A stretch of DNA of 64,000 nt, taken from Amycolatopsis lurida (lineage in GTDB: Bacteria; Actinomycetota; Actinomycetes; Mycobacteriales; Pseudonocardiaceae). The position numbers and the translations under genes are program-made. Positions 16,330 to 25,084 of this stretch are shown piece by piece. The stretch lies in contig NZ_FNTA01000004.1 in the NCBI RefSeq assembly GCF_900105055.1, forward strand, positions 3,813,501 to 3,877,500. The letters run 5' to 3'. The notes under the pieces were generated by a model, which searched no databases, was not told the DNA's origin, and saw nothing but the letters and a program-made list of their open reading frames with translations. Positions within the stretch are counted from its first letter, which is position 1. Each line of letters begins with the position of its first letter.

Positions 16330-16865
16330 CGAACTCCTCCTTCGCCGGTGATCACCAGACCATCTTCCCACGGTTCCCCGAAGAACGTATCACCACGGAA
16401 AGTAGTAAATCATTACGGTGAGGAGTTGCGGAGAAGCAAAGCTCGTCCTTGGTCGCCCCTTGTGAGTCCGACGTTTCGCAGTTCGGCCACCTTTCACCGA
16501 AGGAGAGGAGCCTGGGTGCTCTTGATCGTCGCCAAGCACTTGTCGGTCACCGCCTGTAGCGGCGAGCCCGCCGCCGGTTCCACCGGCGCCCACCTCACCG
16601 GCCAAGGTCACGGCGGTTCGGCAGAAGGACGGTCAGCAAGAGGCCGCAGTGAAGAAAAGAAGACGGCATCACCAAGTACACGTGCCGGCACAACGCCGTG
16701 GTCAGCCTGGTCCTTGCACCCTTCTTCCGGAGAAGGGGTGGCCGGTGCCGTCGATGTCGCCGAATATCGGCGGACGGCTCGGGGACCCGTCTCCGGCCTG
16801 ATCTTCGCCGCGGATGGCGGGTCTCGCGTGGCTGGATGGACGACACGCTCGCCGACCGCCCCGGG
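16330..16865. other. 536-base stretch without a convincing gene
   Basis: Short frames occur on both strands but none has family resemblance, a good ribosome site and normal codon use together. The part near 16380-16420 is locally AT-rich and could hold the promoter for the Uma2 gene. The rest looks like decayed coding sequence or a spacer between the inserted block and the second glycan operon. One imperfect hairpin lies at 16717-16740. Confidence 0.5.
16717..16740 (-). terminator. Possible terminator of the second glycan operon
   Basis: A 9/10-base stem with one bulge (cacccttct against agaaggggtg) closes a 5-base loop. It lies about 125 bases beyond the stop of the acetyltransferase gene, the last gene of the leftward operon. 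There is no clear U-tract. Confidence 0.3.
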
Positions 16866-17492
16866 CTACTCCGTGAAGTCGCCCGCCGGGGCACCCCAAG
16901 AGCCGGGGGTGTCCCCGCGTTCCTCGGCCAGCGCCCGCCGCCGCGCGTTCTCGGCGCGGACCCGCTCCACTTCGGACTGGATGTACTCGTCGTCGTACTT
17001 CTGGAACACGCGCGCGGGGTTGCCCGCGACCAGGGTGCGCGGCGGGACGTCCTTGGCGACCACGGAATTCGGCTGCACGGTGGCGAAATCGCCGATCGTG
17101 ACACCCGCCATGATCACCACGAGGCCGCCGATGAAGCAGCCTTTGCCGATCTTCACCGGTTTGCGCTCGATGAGGTCGCTGCCGGAGTGGTTCTGCAGCG
17201 TCATGTTCGCGAGCCAGCTGGAATGCGTGAAGATCAGCGTGTTCAGCCCGATGCTGGTGTGCTCGCCGATCTCCAGCCCGCCGCTCGCGTCGAGCGCGGC
17301 GCCTTCGCCGATCCAGCAGTGTTCGCCGATCTTCAGGTTCTCCGGGCTGATGATCTTGACCCGCTCGCGGACCCTCGTCGACTCCGGCAGTCCGTAGAAC
17401 CGAGCGCGCTCGGCGTCGTTCATGTACTGCGAGACGAGTTCGGTCAGGATCTGCGGGCGCAGCCGGTTGCTGCGCTCGTCATCGAAGAACAT
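16866..17492 (-). CDS. Hexapeptide-repeat O/N-acetyltransferase
   Basis: The protein has 208 residues. After a helical N-terminus of about 50 residues, left-handed beta-helix coils run to about 170. The motif FTHSSW near residues 89-94 holds the expected catalytic histidine, and GNPARVF near 160 is typical of the NodL/WcaF/maltose acetyltransferase group. The C-terminal 40 residues are charged and helical. It overlaps the GT4 gene by 14 bases as the last gene of a four-gene operon with an aminotransferase, an epimerase and a glycosyltransferase. It probably acetylates the sugar made or transferred by those enzymes, with acetyl-CoA as donor; O- versus N-acetylation cannot be told. Confidence 0.85.
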   Translation of the reverse strand: MFFDDERSNRLRPQILTELVSQYMNDAERARFYGLPESTRVRERVKIISPENLKIGEHCWIGEGAALDASGGLEIGEHTSIGLNTLIFTHSSWLANMTLQNHSGSDLIERKPVKIGKGCFIGGLVVIMAGVTIGDFATVQPNSVVAKDVPPRTLVAGNPARVFQKYDDEYIQSEVERVRAENARRRALAEERGDTPGSWGAPAGDFTE

Positions 17493-18675
17493 CGGCCTCG
17501 GTCACCAGTTTCTCGAAGGTACGCAGGTGTTCTTCGGCGACGACGTCGAGGCCGAAGTTGGCCCGCACCATCGCGCTTTCCCGCTGTGCCACCAAAGCCC
17601 GCTTCTCCGGGTCGTCGAGCAAGTCGATGACGATGTTCGCCACCGCCTCGCTGTCGTCCGGCCGCACCAGCAGGATGTTCTCCCCGTTGCGCAGTTCGAT
17701 GCCCGGGTAGTTGTCCTCGCTGACCGACGCGATGGTCGCGGTGCCCGAAAGCATCGCCTCCAGCGACGCGGTGCCGCAGCCGCCGTTGAGGTCGTGCGTG
17801 ACGATGTCGGCGGCGGCGAAGTACGCGGGGACGTCGGCCTTCGGCACGGCACCGGTGACGATGACGGCGTCCGCGACGCCGAGTTCTTCCGCCCGCTTCA
17901 GGAAGACGTCGTGGTAGACGCGCCCGACGACGAGCACCTTCACGCCGGGGTGTTTGTCCAAAATGGACGGAAGCGCCTCGACGAGCGGGAGCCGGTTGCG
18001 CAGGGGGATCACGTGTCCGAGCGAGACGATCACCGGACCGTCACCGAGACCGTGCTCCGCCCGCACATCGAGAGTCAGCGGCTTCTCGAAGTTCCCGGTG
18101 TCGACGGCGATCGGGAAGTAGTCCGAGTTCGCGTCGCTCGTGCCGTAGCGCTCGACGCAGTAGTCGACACCGAGCTTGTCGAGAATGACGTACCGCGGCT
18201 TGAGATAGCGCAGGATCGGGTTCACCAGCACGCTGTCCAGGAACCGGAACACGCCGCCGTACAGCTTGTTGTCGCTGATCAGCAGCGTGTGGATGGTCAG
18301 AAGCATCGGCAGCTTGTGCCGCCGCGCGTACAGCCCGGCCAGCCACGACAGATCGAAGAACTGCCCGTGCAGGTGGACGGCGTCCGGCTTGAACTCGTCC
18401 AGCAGCTTCCACAGCCGCCGCCAGTTCCCCGGCCGCAGCGAGGCGAAGCTCATGTCGAAGTCGATCGACAGGCCCAGTTGCGGCATCTTCACCGCGGGCA
18501 GGCGGACGACGCGGTAGCCGTCCTTCGTCTCGTCGGCCGGGGCGTCGGCGTAGGCGGCGGTGATCGCGAGCACCTCGTGCCCGCGCGCCGCGTACTGCTC
18601 GGCCAGGGACGCCGCCATGTGCGCGCTTCCGCCCACCCTAGGCGGGAAGAAGTTGTTCACCACTGCGATACGCAT
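17479..18675 (-). CDS. Glycosyltransferase family 4 (GT-B fold)
   Basis: The protein has 398 residues. The N-terminal domain starts with MRIAVVNNFFPPRVGG, the usual acceptor-side signature of GT4 enzymes. The C-terminal donor domain has the E-x7-E region EAMLSGTATIASVSE near residue 315. No membrane segment is seen, so it acts in the cytoplasm, probably on a polyprenyl-linked acceptor. ATG at 18675 has a GGGGAG site 9 bases upstream and was chosen for its match to family N-termini. A GTG at 18705 overlaps the upstream stop (GTGA) and would add ten residues. The operon context suggests that it transfers the amino sugar made by the adjacent epimerase and aminotransferase. Confidence 0.87.
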   Translation of the reverse strand: MRIAVVNNFFPPRVGGSAHMAASLAEQYAARGHEVLAITAAYADAPADETKDGYRVVRLPAVKMPQLGLSIDFDMSFASLRPGNWRRLWKLLDEFKPDAVHLHGQFFDLSWLAGLYARRHKLPMLLTIHTLLISDNKLYGGVFRFLDSVLVNPILRYLKPRYVILDKLGVDYCVERYGTSDANSDYFPIAVDTGNFEKPLTLDVRAEHGLGDGPVIVSLGHVIPLRNRLPLVEALPSILDKHPGVKVLVVGRVYHDVFLKRAEELGVADAVIVTGAVPKADVPAYFAAADIVTHDLNGGCGTASLEAMLSGTATIASVSEDNYPGIELRNGENILLVRPDDSEAVANIVIDLLDDPEKRALVAQRESAMVRANFGLDVVAEEHLRTFEKLVTEADVLR

Positions 18676-18701
18676 GGGGCGGTTCTCCCCTGGCCCGGCA
18701 C

Positions 18702-19631
18702 TCACTCGGAGGCCTTCACCAGTTCGCGCATGCCCTCTTCCACGGTGATCTTCGGCTCCCAGCCGAGGACCTCGCGGGCACGGGTGATGTCCGCGGCGCG
18801 GCGCGAGACCAGCACCTCCCGCTCGTTGAACTGGGGCTCGACGTCGACGCCGACGGCGTCGATAAGGATCCGCGCCAGCGTCGCGATGGAGGTGTCGATC
18901 CCGGTGCCGATGTTGATCGGCAGGTTCGCCTGCTCCGACTCGAGCGCCGCGACGACCGCCCGGGCCAGGTCCGTGACGTGCACGAAGTCCATCGACTGGT
19001 CACCGCGGCCGTCGATCACCGGCGGCCGGCCGGCGCGCAGGCGCTGGATGAAGTGGTTGATCACCGACGTGTAGTAGGCCTCGATCTTCTGGCCGGGGCC
19101 GTACACGTTGAAGAACCGCAGCGCGTTCCACGACAGGCCCTTGGTGCGCTCGTAGAAGCCGAGCATGTCCTCGCCCGCGCGCTTCGAGATGCAGTACGGC
19201 GTGAGCGGCTTGAGCTCGTCGTCCTCGTGCATCGGCAGCCGCTTCGGGTCGCCGTAGACGGACGCGGTCGAGGCGAACACCACCCGCTCGACACCCTCGT
19301 CCGCCGCGGCGGCGAAGACGTTGTGGTTGCCGACCATGTTGATGTCGATGGACTCGTGCGGGTCCGCGACCGACTTGTTGATCGACACGGTGGCGAAGTG
19401 GATGACGTGCGTGCAGCCGCGCATGGCCTCGCGCACGGCGCCGCCGTAGCGGACGTCCTTCTCGACCAGCTCGACCTTGCCCGTGGCGACGAACTCGTTG
19501 ATCCGGGCGCGGTCGCCGCGGGTCATGTTGTCGAAGACGCGGACGGTGTAGCCGCCCTCGATCAGCATCGGGATGACGTGCGCGGCGATGAAACCGCCGC
19601 CCCCGGTGAAGAAGACCTTCTTGTCGGGCAT
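18702..19631 (-). CDS. NAD-dependent nucleotide-sugar epimerase/dehydratase
   Basis: The protein has 309 residues and is an extended short-chain dehydrogenase. The cofactor motif FTGGGGFIAAH is at residues 8-18, STASVYG at 121-127 carries the catalytic Ser/Thr, and YCISK at 146-150 supplies Tyr146 and Lys150. RFFNVYGPGQ and a DFVHVTDLA motif are typical of UDP-glucose 4-epimerase and UDP-glucuronate decarboxylase groups. An AGGAGA site lies just ahead of the ATG, within the end of the aminotransferase gene 7 bases upstream. It is followed by the GT4 gene. Whether it epimerises C4 or dehydrates to a 4-keto sugar for the upstream aminotransferase is unresolved. Confidence 0.87.
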   Translation of the reverse strand: MPDKKVFFTGGGGFIAAHVIPMLIEGGYTVRVFDNMTRGDRARINEFVATGKVELVEKDVRYGGAVREAMRGCTHVIHFATVSINKSVADPHESIDINMVGNHNVFAAAADEGVERVVFASTASVYGDPKRLPMHEDDELKPLTPYCISKRAGEDMLGFYERTKGLSWNALRFFNVYGPGQKIEAYYTSVINHFIQRLRAGRPPVIDGRGDQSMDFVHVTDLARAVVAALESEQANLPINIGTGIDTSIATLARILIDAVGVDVEPQFNEREVLVSRRAADITRAREVLGWEPKITVEEGMRELVKASE

Positions 19632-19638
19632 TTCTCTC

Positions 19639-20769
19639 CTAGCTCGGCAGTGCGGCGCTGACGGTCCCGATGACCCGGTCGACCTGGGCATCGGTGAGGT
19701 TGGCGTGCATCGGGACGGCGAGATGACGGGCGAAGAGGTCCGCCGATACCGGCAAGGTCTGCTTCTTGCCGTAGATGGGCTGGAGGTGCGAGGCGTAGGT
19801 GCCGAAGTTGCACTGCACGCCCTGTTCGCGGATCCGCAGCGCGAGCGCGTCGCGGTCGATCTCCGGGGCCACGGTGAGGATGTAGGCCTGCCACGGGTGC
19901 TCGCGGTCCGGCAGTTCCACCGGGACGTCGAGACCGGGCAGGTTCTCGAACGCCTCGTGGTAGCGCTTGGCCACCGAACGGCGGGCCGAAAGCAGGTCCG
20001 GGAGCCGGTCCAGCTGCACGTTCATGATCGCGGCCTGCACGTCCGAGAGCCGGAAGTTGTAGCCCAGCTCGTGGAATTCCGGGATCGGGAGCGCGCCGGA
20101 ACCCTCGCGGGTGATGGCGGGCTCGATGCCGTAGGTGTGCAGCTTGCGCGCGTGCGCGATGAGGTCTTCGCGGTCCGAGACCAGCGCGCCGCCCTCGCCC
20201 GCGGTGATGCCCTTGCGGCCGTGGAAGGAGAACGCGGTCAGGTCGGCGAGGCTGCCTGCCGGGCGGCTCTTGTACGTCGCGCCCGCGGCGCAGGCGGCGT
20301 CCTCGAACAGCCACAGGCCGTGCTTGTCGGCGATGGCGCGGTACTCGTCGAAGTCACCGGGCTGCCCGGCGACGTCGACGGCGAGGATGCCGACCGTGCG
20401 CGGGGTGATCAGGGCTTCGATCGACGCCGGGTCGGCGCTCCAGACGTCGGGGCGGATGTCCGCGAACACCGGGGTCGCGCCGGCCTGGAGCACGGCGTGT
20501 CCGGTGGCGGGGAACGTGTAGTCGCCGACGATGACCTCGTCGCCCGGCTTCACGCCGAGCACACGCAGCCCGAGGAAGAGTGCCGAGCCACAGTTGCTGG
20601 TGGTCAGGGCGTGCGCGGTGCCGACGATCTTCGCGAAGCGTTCCTCGAAACGGCGGCACGCGGGGCCGGCACCGGCCAGCCAGCCGGACCGGAAGACCTC
20701 CGCCACGGCGGCGAGTTCTTCGTCGCCGACAGTCGGCTGACCGAGGACCACGGGTTCGAGCTCAGACAT
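19639..20769 (-). CDS. DegT/DnrJ/EryC1 sugar aminotransferase, second copy
   Basis: The protein has 376 residues. The PLP lysine is Lys186 in SFHGRKGIT, with Asp157 in LFEDAAC and TSNCGSAL near 57-64 at the phosphate site. It is clearly divergent from the aminotransferase at 11.7 kb and is closer in style to enzymes making 4-amino-4,6-dideoxy sugars or 3-amino-5-hydroxybenzoate-like products. It is the first gene of the leftward operon with an epimerase, a GT4 enzyme and an acetyltransferase. A promoter must lie in the 180 bases shared with the divergent AfsR-like regulator. Confidence 0.88.
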   Translation of the reverse strand: MSELEPVVLGQPTVGDEELAAVAEVFRSGWLAGAGPACRRFEERFAKIVGTAHALTTSNCGSALFLGLRVLGVKPGDEVIVGDYTFPATGHAVLQAGATPVFADIRPDVWSADPASIEALITPRTVGILAVDVAGQPGDFDEYRAIADKHGLWLFEDAACAAGATYKSRPAGSLADLTAFSFHGRKGITAGEGGALVSDREDLIAHARKLHTYGIEPAITREGSGALPIPEFHELGYNFRLSDVQAAIMNVQLDRLPDLLSARRSVAKRYHEAFENLPGLDVPVELPDREHPWQAYILTVAPEIDRDALALRIREQGVQCNFGTYASHLQPIYGKKQTLPVSADLFARHLAVPMHANLTDAQVDRVIGTVSAALPS

Positions 20770-20828
20770 TCTTCCTACCCTCTCCCGTAGCCCTCTCCCA
20801 TTGCGTGGGGACCCGGCGAAGTGTATAG

Positions 20829-20842
20829 ACGCCGATCGGCGT
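20829..20842. promoter_or_regulatory. 14-bp palindrome in divergent promoter region
   Basis: ACGCCGATCGGCGT is a perfect 14-base palindrome lying 60 bases upstream of the second aminotransferase gene and about 110 bases upstream of the AfsR-like regulator. A GGGCGG/CCGCCC inverted repeat follows at 20848-20866. The location fits an operator controlling one or both directions. No regulator is assigned. Confidence 0.4.
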
Positions 20843-20950
20843 AGTTCGGGCGGGCTAAATCCGCCCAGGTCAATGACGCCCTGGGTCCATCCATGCCCCC
20901 GCCACCGCCCTCAACGGAGAAGCTGCGCTTCCATGCCTAATCTCTAACTC

Positions 20951-23900
20951 ATGCGATTCCGCGTGCTGGGGGCGACGGAGGTGCGCCGCGACGACGGCAC
21001 CGCCGTCCCGATCGGCGGGCCCAGGGTGCGGACGTTGCTCGCGTTGCTCGCGCTGGAGGCGGGCCGGGTCGTCCCGGCGGAGCGGCTCATCGACGGCCTC
21101 TATGGCGAGCAGCCGCCCGAAGGCGTGGCGAACGCGCTGCAATCGCAGGTCTCGCGGCTACGCGGCGCGCTGAAGGAGCTCGCGCCCGTCGAGTTCAGCC
21201 CGGCGGGCTATCGGCTCGCCGTGGACCCCGACGACGTCGACGTGCACCGGTTCGAGCGGCTCGCCGCCGAGGGGCGGCGCGCTCTCGGGGCGGGAGACGC
21301 CGCGAAGGCGGCGGAACTGCTTCGCGACGCTCTCGCGCTCTGGCGTGGCCCGGCCTTCGCGGACATCACCGATGCGCCGTTCCGCGACCCGCAGGTCACC
21401 AGGCTGAACGAGCTGAAGACGTCGGCGATCGCGGACCGCGCCGAAGCCGAACTCAAGCTGGGAAGGCACGAAGGAGTCCTCGCCGAGCTTCGCGAGGTCA
21501 TCGACGAGCAGCCGCTGCGGGAACGGCCCCGCGCGCTGCTGATCCGCGCGTTGCATGCCGCGGGACGGCAGGCCGACGCGCTCACCGCGTTCGAGGACGC
21601 CCGCCGGGTACTCGCCGACGAGCTCGGCGCCGACCCCGGCCCCGATCTCACCGCAGCGCATCTGGCCGTGCTCCGCGGTGAGACGCCACCGGTCAAGCCA
21701 GCGCCCATCGAGACCACGGCGTTGCCCGCGCAGCTCACCAGCTTCATCGGCCGTGAAGGCGATCTCCGGCACCTGCTCGGCAGGCTGGAGAGTTCACGGC
21801 TGGTGACGCTGACCGGACCGGGCGGGGCGGGCAAGACGCGGCTGGCCATCGAGACGGCGGCCGCCGTAGACCTCCCCGCGGTCTTCGTCGAGCTCGCTCC
21901 GTACACCGAAAACGCGGACGTCGCCCACGCCGTGCTGACCGCGCTCGGCCTGCGGACGGTCCCGCTCGGAACGGTCACCGCCCCGGTGGAGAACGCGCCG
22001 CTGGAGCGGCTGATCGACGCGCTGGCCGACCGCGCGGTCCTGCTGGTGCTCGACAACTGCGAGCACCTGGTCGAGGCCGCCGCGAAACTGGCCGCCCGGC
22101 TGCTCGGCGCGGCCCCCGCGCTGCGGGTGCTCGCCACCAGCCGCGAACCGCTGGGCATCACCGGGGAAGTCGTCTCTCCCGTGCCGCGGCTCGCCGTGCC
22201 GCCGCCGGGCACGCCGCCCGCCGAGTCGCTGGAGTTCGCCGCGGTCCGCCTGTTCGCCGACCGCGCACGAGCGGGCGATCCGGGCTTCACGGTCGACGAA
22301 GGCACCGCGGGCGACGTCCAGCGGGTCTGCGCCGCGCTCGACGGGCTGCCACTGGCCATCGAACTCGCCGCCGCGCGGGTGCGGACCCTGCCGGTCGGCG
22401 AGATCGCCGCCCGGCTGGACGACCGGTTCGGCCTGCTTTCGCGGGGCAGCCGGGTCGCCGAGAGCCGTCATCGCACCCTGCGCGCCGTCGTCGAGTGGAG
22501 CTGGGATCTGCTCGACGAGGACGAACGCCTGCTCGCCAGGCGGCTGACCGTTTTCGCGGGCGGCACGACCCTGGCCGACGCCGAAGCGGTCTGCGCCGTG
22601 CCGGACATCGCGGAACTGCTTCCGTCCCTTGTGGACAGATCGCTCGTCGAGCGCACCGGGGACCGGTATCGGATGCTCGAGACCATCCGCGCCTTCTTCG
22701 CCGGAAAGCTCGCCGAAGCGGGCGAAACCGAGCACTTGCGGCGCGCGCACGCCGAGCATTTCCTCGCACTGGCCGAGGAAGCGGATCCGCTGCTGCGCAC
22801 CGGCGAGCAACTGGTCTGGCTCGATCGGCTCGACGCCGCCTATGACGATCTCTTGGCCGCGTTGCGCTGGGCCGCCGAATCCGACGTGCGGATCGCGCTG
22901 AGGCTTTCGGCTTCGCTGGTGACGTACTGGTGGATGCGCGGTCGCCGCTTCGAGGGCTCGACGCTGTGCTTGGAAGTGGTCAAACGGCTCGGGGAGCGGG
23001 CGCCGGACGGGCTCGAAGAGGACTACCAGCTCTGCGTGCTCACCGCCGCCGCGGGACTGCGGGGCCACGAGGCGCTCGACCGGCACCTGCCGCTCGTGGA
23101 CGGCCTCATGCTGAGCCTCGTCAAGGCGCCCCGGAACCCGGCGCTGCTGCTGTTGATGGGCGTCGTGACCGGACCACCCGGTGACGACGACGCGCTGATC
23201 GAACGCAGCCGAGTGCTGCTGGCGAACAGTGACGCCTGGAGCCTCGCCCTCGCGCCGACCGGTTACGGCCTCCGCGCGCTGATGCAGGGAGACCTCGGCA
23301 CGGCGGAGGAATTTCTGCTCGAGGGGGCGCAGGCGTTCCGCTCGCTCGGGGAACGCTGGGGCCTTTCCATGGCCCTCGACCATCTGTCGCAGATCCTGAT
23401 CTGGACGAACCGGCAGGCCGAAGCGCTCGAAACGATGAACGAGGCCCTGCGGCTGATGCGGGAGCTCGGCGCGTCCGACGACAACGCCGACCTGCTGTGC
23501 CGTCGAGGCGGCAGCAAACTGCTCCGCGGCGACGCGGCGGGCGCGCGAGCGGATTTCGAACTCGCCATCGAGATCGCGCGCCGCGCCGGGATGCCCGAAA
23601 GCCGGGCGGCCGGGTACGTGGGGCTGTCGCTCCTCGCCCGGCACGAGGGCGATCTGGCGGCGGCCCGCGCGCTGAGCGAACGCGCTCTCGCGGAGTGTCC
23701 CGGTGGTTCGTTCGCGGCCGAAGGGGTGCGGGCCGGCGCGAAGATCTCCCTCGGCTGGGTACTTGCCGCCGAGGGCGACGTCGACGGGGCCGAGGAACTG
23801 CACCGGCTGGCGCTGGCGTCGGCGGACCGCTGGCACGACAGCATCACCATGGCCTGCGCCGTCGAGGGTCTCGCCGGGGTCGCGCTGGTGCGGGGCGACG

Positions 23901-24073
23901 CCGAGCGGGCGGCGATCCTGATCGGCGCGGCGGTGACCATCCGGGGCACCCCGTTCGCCGTCGATCTGGACGCCGCCCTGCTCAGGACGACCGTGCGGGA
24001 GCGGCTCGGTGACGACTTCGACCGGGCCTACCGCCGCGGACTCGGCCTGCGGGGCACCGCTCAGCTGGCCTAG
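20951..24073 (+). CDS. AfsR/SARP-like transcriptional regulator with ATPase and TPR domains
   Basis: The protein has 1040 residues. It begins with an OmpR-like winged helix (1-95) and a bacterial transcriptional activation domain (about 100-245). An NB-ARC-like ATPase follows, with Walker A GPGGAGKT near 289-296 and Walker B VLLVLDNCEH near 360-369. The C-terminal 500 residues are helical repeats of TPR type. This is the architecture of large SARP activators that switch on cell-envelope or secondary-metabolite genes. It is divergent from the second glycan operon, a natural target. The ATG start gives the family's usual MRFRVLG beginning. Its stop shares CTAG with the convergent membrane protein gene. 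No sensor domain is visible. Confidence 0.9.
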   Translation: MRFRVLGATEVRRDDGTAVPIGGPRVRTLLALLALEAGRVVPAERLIDGLYGEQPPEGVANALQSQVSRLRGALKELAPVEFSPAGYRLAVDPDDVDVHRFERLAAEGRRALGAGDAAKAAELLRDALALWRGPAFADITDAPFRDPQVTRLNELKTSAIADRAEAELKLGRHEGVLAELREVIDEQPLRERPRALLIRALHAAGRQADALTAFEDARRVLADELGADPGPDLTAAHLAVLRGETPPVKPAPIETTALPAQLTSFIGREGDLRHLLGRLESSRLVTLTGPGGAGKTRLAIETAAAVDLPAVFVELAPYTENADVAHAVLTALGLRTVPLGTVTAPVENAPLERLIDALADRAVLLVLDNCEHLVEAAAKLAARLLGAAPALRVLATSREPLGITGEVVSPVPRLAVPPPGTPPAESLEFAAVRLFADRARAGDPGFTVDEGTAGDVQRVCAALDGLPLAIELAAARVRTLPVGEIAARLDDRFGLLSRGSRVAESRHRTLRAVVEWSWDLLDEDERLLARRLTVFAGGTTLADAEAVCAVPDIAELLPSLVDRSLVERTGDRYRMLETIRAFFAGKLAEAGETEHLRRAHAEHFLALAEEADPLLRTGEQLVWLDRLDAAYDDLLAALRWAAESDVRIALRLSASLVTYWWMRGRRFEGSTLCLEVVKRLGERAPDGLEEDYQLCVLTAAAGLRGHEALDRHLPLVDGLMLSLVKAPRNPALLLLMGVVTGPPGDDDALIERSRVLLANSDAWSLALAPTGYGLRALMQGDLGTAEEFLLEGAQAFRSLGERWGLSMALDHLSQILIWTNRQAEALETMNEALRLMRELGASDDNADLLCRRGGSKLLRGDAAGARADFELAIEIARRAGMPESRAAGYVGLSLLARHEGDLAAARALSERALAECPGGSFAAEGVRAGAKISLGWVLAAEGDVDGAEELHRLALASADRWHDSITMACAVEGLAGVALVRGDAERAAILIGAAVTIRGTPFAVDLDAALLRTTVRERLGDDFDRAYRRGLGLRGTAQLA

Positions 24074-24738
24074 GCGTGGGTCAGCTGCGTGCCCTGCGGC
24101 GCGAAGCGGCCGACGGCCTCGGCGAGGAGCCGCTGGTCGAGTTCGGTGTCCTGGACCGCGACGTACAGCGGTGCGGCGTTGACCGGGACCGCGCCCAGGC
24201 GGGTCATCCCGGGACCGACCGGGTCGAGGGTGAGCCGGGTGACGTCCCGCCACGGCACGACCGTCCGCTCGACGCGGACGCCCACCGCGTCCAGTTCGAA
24301 GAGCACCCACTGCTGGTCGTGCAGCGACTTCACGTAGCCGATGGCCGCGCAGCCGACGGCGATCGCGATGATCCGCAGCACGCCGGGCCCTTCCAGCGAG
24401 CCGACCAGTGCGATGAAGCCGAGAACGGCCACGACCATCCCGGTCAGTTTCGCGGCGCCGACCAGTCCCGCGTTCGGCTTGTGCACCCGGAACCGCACGG
24501 TACGCATCAGGTGTTTGGTGAGCAGCCCGCCGCCGATCGCGGCGGCCAGCGCGAGCATCGTCACCACCAGCGAAACCGGGGAGAAGTCGGCGACGACGTT
24601 GTAGCCGGCGACCAGCGCGACGAACCCGCCCACGACGGCCAGCATCAGCGCGAGCTTGCCCTTGCGCACGTCTCGTTCGCGGCGTTCGAGGGAGGCCTGG
24701 TCGGGTGCGGCGAGGAAGCCGCCGTCGATGTTCCTCAT
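24070..24738 (-). CDS. Uncharacterised four-helix membrane protein
   Basis: The protein has 222 residues. Two pairs of membrane helices lie at about 28-48, 54-74, 96-116 and 120-138. A cytoplasmic C-terminal domain of about 80 residues follows and contains VERTVVPWRDVTRL, which looks like the strand pattern of a bacterial PH-like domain. I recognise no specific family. The start overlaps the stop of the small membrane protein gene upstream (ATGA), so the two are coupled. Confidence 0.7.
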   Translation of the reverse strand: MRNIDGGFLAAPDQASLERRERDVRKGKLALMLAVVGGFVALVAGYNVVADFSPVSLVVTMLALAAAIGGGLLTKHLMRTVRFRVHKPNAGLVGAAKLTGMVVAVLGFIALVGSLEGPGVLRIIAIAVGCAAIGYVKSLHDQQWVLFELDAVGVRVERTVVPWRDVTRLTLDPVGPGMTRLGAVPVNAAPLYVAVQDTELDQRLLAEAVGRFAPQGTQLTHA

Positions 24739-24953
24739 CGGGCGTCACGCTGTGCTTCGGCAGCCGCGCGACGCTCACGCTGGCGGCGGTCGAGGACGTA
24801 CAGCAGCACGCCGGCGCCGGCGCTCACGGCGGCGTAGAGCAGGTCCTGCAGGCCGTCGTCCGGGTAGCCGGTGGAGAACTCGATCATCGCGAGCGCGACG
24901 AAGAGGACGCTGAGGACGGCCCCGCCGATGATGTACACCTTGTTGCTGAGCAT
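24735..24953 (-). CDS. Small two-helix membrane protein
   Basis: The protein has 72 residues, with membrane helices at about 6-25 and 36-54 and a strongly basic, alanine-rich tail. A GAGGG site lies 5 bases ahead of the ATG, which decides this start over longer upstream frames. It overlaps the following membrane protein gene by four bases and probably works with it. No family is recognised. Confidence 0.7.
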   Translation of the reverse strand: MLSNKVYIIGGAVLSVLFVALAMIEFSTGYPDDGLQDLLYAAVSAGAGVLLYVLDRRQRERRAAAEAQRDAR

Positions 24954-25084
24954 GGTTTCCCTCGCTTGTCGTTGCCTGGTGGGACCACTTTCGCGCGGAT
25001 GACATGACATTCCGATGACAAGCACCGCCCCACTGACAGCGCTTGGTGCGTGGACGGTCAGCGGCGGCGGACACCCTCCAGGAC

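Noticed and set aside
16390..16899. Short frames on both strands in the 16.4-16.9 kb gap
   Set aside because: No ribosome site, conserved motif or consistent codon use was found.
21794..24778. 994-codon leftward frame opposite the AfsR-like gene
   Set aside because: Its composition (Arg, Gly, Gln-rich) is typical of an antisense high-GC shadow, while the opposite frame has full domain matches.
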